From: JAOABP01 sp964590395 | GTDB taxonomy: Bacteria > Hydrothermota > Tepidihabitantia > Tepidihabitantales > Tepidihabitantaceae | Assembly: GCA_964590395.1 (NCBI GenBank) | Contig: CAZPVT010000001.1 | Span: forward strand, 1 to 28,579 | Direction of reading: 5' to 3' | Length of the DNA: 28,579 bases | Shown here: positions 1-6,355 of the stretch, in pieces | How the letters are laid out: each line of letters begins with the position of its first letter | How positions within the stretch are numbered: position 1 is the first letter of the stretch | The notes under the pieces: model-generated | The model's database searches: none | Told to the model about the DNA's origin: nothing | What the model saw: only the letters and a program-made list of their open reading frames with translations | Made by a program: the position numbers and the translations under genes

Positions 1-13
1 ATATTTTAGTTTC

Positions 14-41
14 TTGACTTCTTGGAGGATAACCTTATGAT
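14..41 (+). promoter_or_regulatory. Predicted sigma70-type promoter upstream of ogt
   Basis: TTGACT at 14-19 and TATGAT at 36-41 are separated by 16 bp. The expected start of transcription, near 48, leaves a leader of only about 5 nt before the ATG at 53. A GGAGG at 24-28 precedes an ATG at 38 that opens only 12 codons. If the promoter is right, that GGAGG is not transcribed. The two readings are mutually exclusive. Confidence 0.5.
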
Positions 42-52
42 TTACCATCACA

Positions 53-577
53 ATGATAAACCACAAAAATGGTAAACAAAACCCAATTGCCTCAGGCAGA
101 GATTACTGCCAGAGGGCAAAACTCAACTTTGGCTGGGTAAATATATTTTACAAAGGTAAAAAGATAGTCAAAATCGCATTGGGCCTGAAAGGAAAAGGTA
201 AATCTAACCCAAAGTTAACTCACGACATCAAACGGGTTTTAACCGAAGGAATTGAACATAGTGATCTTCAACTTGACCTCACCGGACTTACCCCATTTGA
301 GAAAAAGGTCCTCAACCGGTGTTCAGAAATCAAATTTGGTGAAGTGTTAAGTTATGGCGAATTAGCAAGGGTGATTGGCAAACCCCGCGCCGGTAGAGCA
401 GTCGGTAGGGTAATGGCAAAAAACCCGCTACCGCTATTATTCCCATGCCACCGGGTGATTCACAGTGATGGCAGACTGGGTGGCTTCACAGCCGGTTGCC
501 AGATAAAAAAACGGCTATTGGAAAACGAGGGCTGGCAGGTACGCGGAACCGGTCCCAGCGCCCGGGTGCGCAAATGA
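53..577 (+). CDS. ogt: Methylated-DNA--[protein]-cysteine S-methyltransferase (Ogt/MGMT family)
   Basis: This 174-aa protein should repair O6-alkylguanine in DNA by moving the alkyl group irreversibly to its own cysteine. The acceptor motif PCHRV is intact, with the cysteine at residue 132. It is followed by the GGFxxG-type segment (LGGFTAG), and preceded by a winged-helix DNA-binding part (LSYGELARVIGKPRAGRAVG). The N-terminal ~80 residues form the less conserved ribonuclease-like domain. Length is normal for Ogt. The ATG at 53 is the only sensible start; it lies a few bases after the predicted promoter and has no Shine-Dalgarno sequence. The stop overlaps the next start (ATGA at 574-577), so it is probably co-transcribed with the downstream hydrolase. 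The family is certain from the motifs; the preferred alkyl substrate is not known. Confidence 0.93.
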   Translation: MINHKNGKQNPIASGRDYCQRAKLNFGWVNIFYKGKKIVKIALGLKGKGKSNPKLTHDIKRVLTEGIEHSDLQLDLTGLTPFEKKVLNRCSEIKFGEVLSYGELARVIGKPRAGRAVGRVMAKNPLPLLFPCHRVIHSDGRLGGFTAGCQIKKRLLENEGWQVRGTGPSARVRK

Positions 578-1236
578 CCCAAATAAAAGGCAAAACCGCA
601 CCCATCATTAGAAAACTGGAAGTTGGTCCGCTCCTGACCAACTGCTACATCATGAAATCGGATAACGAAATCGCCATAATTGATCCGGGCGGAGATGCGG
701 ATATCATCCTACAGTCGGTTGACACCCTCGAAGGTAGGGTAAAGTATGTCATTAACACCCACGGCCATATCGACCATATCGCAGCAAATTCCGAAATCAT
801 CCAAAAGACCGGAGCGGAACTACTGATTCATCAGGCAGATTCCGCTATGCTCACTCATCCAGACAATAACCTTTCGCTACTGATGGGCGTTAAAATCGAA
901 CCCTGCCCAGCCACCAGACTGCTAAGTGATGGACACCTGATTGCGATTGGCAACGAACACTTAAAGGTCATCCATACTCCAGGACATACTCCGGGCAGTA
1001 TCTGCCTTTTGGATACCAACTACATCTTCACTGGTGACACCCTGTTCCTTGATTCTATCGGCAGAGTTGACTTTCCTGGAGGCTCAGAAAAGGCGATAAA
1101 AACCTCCCTTAACAGACTGCAGATGCTTCTGCGTCCGGAAACGATGCTTTATCCTGGGCACGGACCGACCGGTACATTTGGTCGCTCACTACTGATCAAT
1201 CCGTTCCTGGGGCATACCTGGCTTAATTTGACATAA
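574..1236 (+). CDS. MBL-fold metallohydrolase (glyoxalase II-like)
   Basis: A 220-aa metallo-beta-lactamase-fold hydrolase. The metal-binding signature THGHIDH is present (His63, His65, Asp67, His68 from this start). Later ligand segments HTPGHTPGS, FTGDTLF and YPGHG follow in the usual order for glyoxalase II-like proteins. It is likely a cytoplasmic thioester or similar hydrolase, and the substrate cannot be read from sequence. An upstream in-frame ATG at 496 exists, but it would run 26 codons inside ogt; the ATG at 574 forms a 4-nt ATGA overlap with ogt and is preferred because the same coupling recurs across the window. It lacks the C-terminal HAGH domain of classical glyoxalase II, so lactoylglutathione hydrolysis should not be assumed. 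Confidence 0.9.
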   Translation: MTQIKGKTAPIIRKLEVGPLLTNCYIMKSDNEIAIIDPGGDADIILQSVDTLEGRVKYVINTHGHIDHIAANSEIIQKTGAELLIHQADSAMLTHPDNNLSLLMGVKIEPCPATRLLSDGHLIAIGNEHLKVIHTPGHTPGSICLLDTNYIFTGDTLFLDSIGRVDFPGGSEKAIKTSLNRLQMLLRPETMLYPGHGPTGTFGRSLLINPFLGHTWLNLT

Positions 1237-1256
1237 CGATAGAAAATGACTATTTT
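1228..1256 (+). promoter_or_regulatory. Possible promoter for ino1
   Basis: TTGACA at 1228-1233 lies across the stop codon of the preceding hydrolase gene. A weak TATTTT at 1251-1256 follows after 17 bp. The expected start of transcription is near 1263, giving a leader of about 24 nt that contains AGGAGG at 1277-1282. The -35 box is perfect; the -10 box is poor. Confidence 0.4.
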
Positions 1257-1286
1257 TAATCTGTCAGTTTTATAACAGGAGGACAA

Positions 1287-2375
1287 ATGGCGAAGATCAG
1301 AGTTGGTATCATCGGTGTTGGCAACTGTGCCAGTAGCCTGGTGCAAGGTGTCTATTATTACCGCAACGCCAGAGAAAACGAACTTATCCCGGGTATTATG
1401 CATGTCAACCTTGGCGGCTACCATATCCGGGACATTGAATTTGCAGTAGCAATTGACATTGACAAACGCAAAGTAGGTAAAGACCTCGCCCAGGCGATAT
1501 TCACCTACCCCAACAATACTTACAAATTCACCGATGTCCCCAAGACCGGGATAAAGGTAATTCGGGGGATGACCCACGATGGGCTGGGGTATTATCTCTC
1601 CCAGATTATTGAAAAGGCACCAGGACCAACCGCAGATATCATAAAAGAACTCAAAGAAAACAGGGTTGATGTCGTAGTGAACTTCTTACCGGTGGGTAGC
1701 GAAGAGGCGACCAAATGGTATGTTGAACAGGTCCTCAAAGCCGGCTGTGCCTTTGTCAACTGTATACCGGTTTTCATTGCCTCGCAGAAGTACTGGCACC
1801 GCCGTTTCCGTTCTGCCGGTCTACCGGTGATCGGCGATGACATCAAATCGCAGGTCGGAGCTACGATTGTCCACCGGACACTCGTGTCGCTATTTAACGA
1901 CCGGGGCGTGAAACTGCTAAAGACGATGCAGTTGAATGTCGGCGGCAATACCGACTTTCTGAATATGCTGGAGCGGGAGCGATTGCACTCTAAGAAAATT
2001 TCCAAGACTGGCGCGGTGACATCACTTTTAAAGTATGATATCGGCGCCGAGAATATCCATGTTGGACCTTCGGACTATGTACCGTGGCTTGAAGACCGAA
2101 AGTGGTGTTATCTGAGAATGGAAGGGCAGACATTTGGCGACGTCCCGCTGAATATAGAACTAAAACTGGAAGTCTGGGACTCTCCCAACTCTGCTGGAGT
2201 GGTGATCGACGCCATTCGCTGTGCTAAACTGGCACTTGACAACGGGCTATCGGGAAGCATCGTTGAACCTTCAAGTTACTTTATGAAAACTCCACCGGTA
2301 CAATTTCCTGATGATGTCTGCCGGGAGAAAACGGAAGCGTTCATAAAACGCTACAGCCATAAAAATAAAAAATAA
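1287..2375 (+). CDS. ino1: Inositol-3-phosphate synthase
   Basis: This 362-aa NAD-dependent enzyme isomerises glucose 6-phosphate to 1D-myo-inositol 3-phosphate, the only known de novo route to inositol. The N-terminal Rossmann motif GIIGVGNCASS is at residues 8-18. Family segments follow, including VVNFLPVGSEEATKWY, FVNCIPVFIAS, GDDIKSQVGATIVHR and LNVGGNTDFLNM. The length matches the short archaeal/actinobacterial type and not the ~510-aa eukaryotic type. The start has a perfect AGGAGG five bases upstream of the ATG. It has its own likely promoter and sits before tmk. The product could feed phosphatidylinositol-type lipids or inositol-phosphate solutes; no gene for either step is in the window. 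Confidence 0.92.
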   Translation: MAKIRVGIIGVGNCASSLVQGVYYYRNARENELIPGIMHVNLGGYHIRDIEFAVAIDIDKRKVGKDLAQAIFTYPNNTYKFTDVPKTGIKVIRGMTHDGLGYYLSQIIEKAPGPTADIIKELKENRVDVVVNFLPVGSEEATKWYVEQVLKAGCAFVNCIPVFIASQKYWHRRFRSAGLPVIGDDIKSQVGATIVHRTLVSLFNDRGVKLLKTMQLNVGGNTDFLNMLERERLHSKKISKTGAVTSLLKYDIGAENIHVGPSDYVPWLEDRKWCYLRMEGQTFGDVPLNIELKLEVWDSPNSAGVVIDAIRCAKLALDNGLSGSIVEPSSYFMKTPPVQFPDDVCREKTEAFIKRYSHKNKK

Positions 2376-2400
2376 TGAAACCAACTTTGAGGTTCTTACG

Positions 2401-3039
2401 GTGTGGGGTGCCCTGATTACCTTTGAAGGTGTAGAAGGTTCGGGTAAGACCACCCAGGCACAGATGCTTGTCGCGCACCTGAAATCATCTGGCTACCAGG
2501 TGGTATTTTCCCGCGAGCCCGGAGGAACTGAAATCGGCGAGCGGATCCGGAATATCCTGCTTGACACGCAACTGAAAGGGATGCACGCACTGACCGAACT
2601 TTTCTTATATTTAGCCAGCCGTAATCAGCATACCCGGGAGAAAATTCTCCCTGCACTGCAGGCAGGCAAGGTAGTAGTCCTTGACCGGTATGCAGATTCA
2701 TCGGTAGCTTATCAGGGTTATGGCCGGGAACTAGGAGAAAAACTGGTCTCACGGCTGAACAAACTGGCGACCACAACCCTCAAACCAGATTTAACCATTT
2801 TAGTGGATGTCCCAGTTAGAATAGGACAAATACGGAAAGAGAACGAAAGTCTCGATCGACTGGAACAAGAGGACCAATCCTTCCATGAAAGGGTAAAAGC
2901 CGGTTATCTCCAACTGGCACACAGGGCGGCAAAAAGGATCAAGGTTATATGTGGTAATCAGCCGGCGGACAAGATTCAAAACGAAATCCGTTCGCAGGTC
3001 GAACGACTCTTAGCAAGAAAGGGTGTGAGGAATAAATGA
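2401..3039 (+). CDS. tmk: Thymidylate kinase
   Basis: A 212-aa dTMP kinase that makes dTDP for DNA synthesis. The N-terminal P-loop FEGVEGSGKTTQ is followed by the SREPGGTEIGE segment. The DRY motif DRYADSSVAYQG and a lid-like segment with DRLEQED and FHERV complete the family pattern. The start is GTG at 2401, and TTGAGG about 15 bases upstream is a weak ribosome-binding candidate. No longer in-frame start improves the alignment, because the protein begins two to five residues before the first beta strand as usual. Its TGA overlaps the ATG of the S41 protease gene (ATGA at 3036-3039), so translation of the two is probably coupled. Confidence 0.94.
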   Translation: MWGALITFEGVEGSGKTTQAQMLVAHLKSSGYQVVFSREPGGTEIGERIRNILLDTQLKGMHALTELFLYLASRNQHTREKILPALQAGKVVVLDRYADSSVAYQGYGRELGEKLVSRLNKLATTTLKPDLTILVDVPVRIGQIRKENESLDRLEQEDQSFHERVKAGYLQLAHRAAKRIKVICGNQPADKIQNEIRSQVERLLARKGVRNK

Positions 3040-4568
3040 AAAAAAGAGTAGCGATTGTCGGTTCAGTTATCCTTGCTGCGCTGATCGGCGGGTTTGTCGG
3101 TCGGTTATGGGCACAACGGGGAACAACGCTTGCCGAAAGTCTACAGACCTTTTCTCGAGTAGTGGGAATTATCCTTAATGCCTATGTCGAGCCCGTAGAC
3201 AGTGAAAAACTCTTGCGCGAAGCGATAAAAGGTATGCTCAATTCCCTTGACCCTTATTCCGAGTATCTTGATGAAACCGATTTCAAAGAACTGCGGATAA
3301 AAACCGAAGCCCAATTCGGTGGCATCGGCATCCACATTGGAATGGTAGAAGAACAGTTAACGGTCATTGCCCCGATTGAAGGAACACCTGCCTTCCGTGC
3401 CAAAATCCGAGCCGGAGACCGCATCGTAGAGATTGAGGGGAAACCGACAAAAGGTTTTACTACCGAAGATGCGGTAAAGTTGTTGCGTGGCAAACCCGGC
3501 ACAAAAGTAAAATTCACCGTCTCCCGCCCTGGCGTAAAGGACCCCATCACCTTCGAACTTACCCGAGAAATAATCAAAATCAAAGCCGTCCCCTACTCGG
3601 GAATGGTAGCACCCGACATCGCCTACATCCGCCTCTCTGATGTCTCCCGTGTCGCCTCCGGCGAAGTCAAACGGGCGATCGACTCTCTATTCAGCCTCGG
3701 TGCCAAAAAACTCATCCTTGACCTGCGATATAATGGCGGCGGTCTTTTACAAGAGGGTAAAGAGGTAGCCGACTTATTCCTAGACCCCGGAAAGTTAATT
3801 GTAAAAACAAAAGGACGTTTACCAGAAACTCATCAGGAGTTTGTTGCCGAGACCGAAGACAAATATGGCGACTATCCAGTGGCAGTACTGGTCAACCGGG
3901 GAAGTGCATCAGCCGCAGAGATTGTCGCGGGCGCATTGCAAGATTGGGAAAGAGCGGTAATTATCGGCGACACTACCTTTGGTAAAGGTTCGGTGCAAAC
4001 CGTCCACCCATTAGGAGCTGAAACCGGGATAAAACTGACCACTGCCTACTGGTATACGCCCAGCGGCAGGTGCATAAATAAACCAAGAGAAAAAAGCCCG
4101 GTGATGTTGCGTGATACACTGATACCAGGAAAAACGACTTATCGGACACTCGGCAATCTAAAACGCAATCTGTACGGTGACGGCGGCATCGCACCGGATA
4201 TTTATATTGAACCGGAAAAGATCACCGGTCTTGCCGCTCGCGTTCCTGGAGGTGCGTTCTTCGATTATGCCACCGAGTATGTTAACTCCCATCCCGATGT
4301 AACAATGGAGTTTATTGTGAACGACCGGATCCTTGCGGAGTTCAAAAACTACCTTCGAAATAGAAAAAAATTGGAGTTCACTGATGCGGAGTTTGACGCC
4401 AGCCGAGATGCTATCGCCCAGATGCTTGAAATCGAAGTTGGCGGAAAAATTGACGGCATCCATGGCGAGTACCAGATGCGCTTACGTCAGGACCCGGACT
4501 TAAAAAAGGCAATTGAGGTGCTCAAATCGGCAACTTCTACTGCTGAAATTCTCAAACGATTAAAATAA
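3036..4568 (+). CDS. C-terminal processing peptidase, S41 family (CtpA-like)
   Basis: A 510-aa envelope serine protease that trims or degrades exported proteins from their C termini. An N-terminal hydrophobic segment (about residues 4-25) acts as a signal or anchor. A PDZ domain spans about 85-165 (FGGIGIHIGM, KIRAGDRIVEIEGKP). The S41 core carries the Ser-Lys dyad in GSASAAE (Ser292) and TFGKGS (Lys317), 25 residues apart as in the family. About 110 extra C-terminal residues follow the core, similar to other ~500-aa bacterial CtpA proteins. The start overlaps the tmk stop by 4 nt. It could process outer-membrane or surface proteins such as those encoded downstream; that link is inference. 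Confidence 0.92.
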   Translation: MKKRVAIVGSVILAALIGGFVGRLWAQRGTTLAESLQTFSRVVGIILNAYVEPVDSEKLLREAIKGMLNSLDPYSEYLDETDFKELRIKTEAQFGGIGIHIGMVEEQLTVIAPIEGTPAFRAKIRAGDRIVEIEGKPTKGFTTEDAVKLLRGKPGTKVKFTVSRPGVKDPITFELTREIIKIKAVPYSGMVAPDIAYIRLSDVSRVASGEVKRAIDSLFSLGAKKLILDLRYNGGGLLQEGKEVADLFLDPGKLIVKTKGRLPETHQEFVAETEDKYGDYPVAVLVNRGSASAAEIVAGALQDWERAVIIGDTTFGKGSVQTVHPLGAETGIKLTTAYWYTPSGRCINKPREKSPVMLRDTLIPGKTTYRTLGNLKRNLYGDGGIAPDIYIEPEKITGLAARVPGGAFFDYATEYVNSHPDVTMEFIVNDRILAEFKNYLRNRKKLEFTDAEFDASRDAIAQMLEIEVGGKIDGIHGEYQMRLRQDPDLKKAIEVLKSATSTAEILKRLK

Positions 4569-4595
4569 ATATCTACTCCTTACTAACCCGAGAGA

Positions 4596-5426
4596 ATGCC
4601 TGAACTACCTGAAGTCGAGACTATTCGCCAGTTGCTGACACCTCAAATCGTTAACCGACGAATAACTAATGTTATAATCCATCGTGATGAGATCGTGGGT
4701 CATCCGACATTAAAAACCTTCGTCCGTGAAATAAAGGGAAAAAGCATCCTGACATTAAATAGAAAAGGCAAATACCTGCTCATTGGTTTAAACCGCGGGT
4801 GGTTATTGATAATTCATCTCCGGCTCAGCGGCCATCTCCGAGTCGTCAAAAATGAACCGATGTTAAAATACGAGCGGTTGCGATTAAAACTGAATAATTG
4901 CCAGTCGTTGGTATTCATTGAACCGCGCGTCCTGGGCAAAGTTTATCTTGTCAAAGAAGACAACCTCCCCCCGGTCCTTAGCGGACTGAAGGAGATGGGA
5001 CTCGAGCCGATTGACCCACGATTTACAGCCAAGTATTTAACTGAACGTCTAAAAGGAAAAAGCGCAAAAATAAAGACTCTCCTCCTTGATCAGCGCATCT
5101 GCGCCGGTGCAGGAAATATCTATTCGGACGAGGCGCTTTTTGGCGCGGGAATAAAACCTGTCAGAAGAGCGAATAGCCTGACCAAGCGCGAAATTAGTAA
5201 TCTGACCAAGACATTACGTCAGGTGTTAAATGCCGGCATAAAATATTTAGGAACAACTATGCGCGATGAAAGATACCTTTTACCCGATGGAGCAACCGGC
5301 AGATTTCAGGAACGGTTAAAAGTCTTTAACCGCGAAAATCTGCCCTGCTCGAAGTGTGGAAATAAAATCCAGCGGGTAAAAATCGGTAACCGGAGCAGTT
5401 ATTTCTGTCCGGTCTGCCAAAAATAG
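4596..5426 (+). CDS. mutM: Formamidopyrimidine-DNA glycosylase (Fpg/MutM)
   Basis: A 276-aa bifunctional base-excision repair enzyme that removes 8-oxoguanine and formamidopyrimidines and nicks the DNA. The catalytic N terminus MPELPEVET is intact (Pro2, Glu3). The conserved lysine lies in NRKGKYLL. The helix-two-turn-helix segment AGAGNIYSDEALF and a C-terminal four-cysteine zinc finger (CSKC...CPVC) with the arginine of RSSYFCP are present. The ATG at 4596 is fixed because residue 2 must become the N-terminal proline. A GAGAG just upstream is a weak ribosome-binding site. With ogt it gives this region two DNA base-damage repair genes, although they are not adjacent. Confidence 0.95.
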   Translation: MPELPEVETIRQLLTPQIVNRRITNVIIHRDEIVGHPTLKTFVREIKGKSILTLNRKGKYLLIGLNRGWLLIIHLRLSGHLRVVKNEPMLKYERLRLKLNNCQSLVFIEPRVLGKVYLVKEDNLPPVLSGLKEMGLEPIDPRFTAKYLTERLKGKSAKIKTLLLDQRICAGAGNIYSDEALFGAGIKPVRRANSLTKREISNLTKTLRQVLNAGIKYLGTTMRDERYLLPDGATGRFQERLKVFNRENLPCSKCGNKIQRVKIGNRSSYFCPVCQK

Positions 5427-5443
5427 TGAAAAGGAGAGAGAAT

Positions 5444-6352
5444 ATGGAAAATCGCACAGTAGGAATAATCTGCCATGGTGGCGCCGGGACAATTATTGAT
5501 AAACCGGCATATGCCGATGGACTAAAGACAGCAATTGAAGAGGGTTATCGCCTGTTAAGACAGGGTGCCAGCGCCATGGATGCGGTGTTGAAAGCCGTGG
5601 TAATGCTTGAGGATAATCCGGTTTTTAATGCCGGCACGGGCTCAAGTCTGACGATTGACGGAACTTTGGAGATGGATGCGGGCATAATGTGCCAGAATGG
5701 CAGGTTTGGCGGTGTTCTGTGTATCCGTGGCGTGAAAAATCCGATTCTGGTTGCCGAACGAGTAATGACTGAAACTGATCATTTGATTCTTGCTGGTGAC
5801 GGCGCAATAGGCTTTGCCCGAAAAATGGGTTTTGCGGTATACGAAATGATTACCGAAAGAGCCCGAGAGCGTCTTGAAGAGGTCAAAAAGGCTGGTTCAC
5901 CATTTTTCCCAAAAATCAACCGACAAATTATTGCCGGAACAGAAAAATTAGGAACGGTCGGAGCGGTGGCAATTGACCGAAATGGTAATATCGTAGCCGC
6001 GACATCAAGTGGCGGAATTGTCGGCAGAATGACCGGTCGGGTTGGCGACTCCGGTATTCTGGGTGCCGGGATTTTTGCTTCGCCGTACGGTGGAATTTCC
6101 TGCACTGGTCACGGCGAAGAGATATTGCGGATGCTTTTGGCAAAGGATATCGTCGACCGGATGAAGACACTGCCAGCGTCAACCGCAATCACCTTAGCAC
6201 TGGCTGAAGCAAAGCAGAAAAAGGTCCTCTGTGGGGCGATAGGCTTTGACGCCCGCGGCGTAATTGGCTACGGCTACACTACACCCGATATGGCATATGG
6301 TTACAAAGTGGCTGACCGGCTGTTCCTGTTTACTGATGGGAAAAAGGTATAG
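5444..6352 (+). CDS. Isoaspartyl peptidase / L-asparaginase (T2 Ntn-hydrolase)
   Basis: A 302-aa precursor of the Ntn-hydrolase family that hydrolyses beta-aspartyl dipeptides and often asparagine. It self-cleaves before a threonine that becomes the nucleophile. Family landmarks are CHGGAGT near the N terminus, NPVFNAGTGSSLT, the cleavage site LGTVGAVA with nucleophile Thr171, GRVGDSGILGAG and CTGHGE. The ATG at 5444 is preferred over an upstream GTG at 5426 because AGGAG at 5432-5436 sits eight bases before it. That GTG would overlap the mutM stop by one base. The role is probably salvage or repair of isoaspartyl-damaged peptides. Whether it favours peptides or free asparagine cannot be told here. 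Confidence 0.92.
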   Translation: MENRTVGIICHGGAGTIIDKPAYADGLKTAIEEGYRLLRQGASAMDAVLKAVVMLEDNPVFNAGTGSSLTIDGTLEMDAGIMCQNGRFGGVLCIRGVKNPILVAERVMTETDHLILAGDGAIGFARKMGFAVYEMITERARERLEEVKKAGSPFFPKINRQIIAGTEKLGTVGAVAIDRNGNIVAATSSGGIVGRMTGRVGDSGILGAGIFASPYGGISCTGHGEEILRMLLAKDIVDRMKTLPASTAITLALAEAKQKKVLCGAIGFDARGVIGYGYTTPDMAYGYKVADRLFLFTDGKKV

Positions 6353-6355
6353 TCG

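Noticed and set aside
38..76. Short upstream frame (12 codons) with GGAGG ahead of ogt
   Set aside because: The ATG lies inside the predicted -10 box and the frame ends after 12 codons overlapping the ogt start; no sign of a regulatory peptide such as runs of one amino acid.
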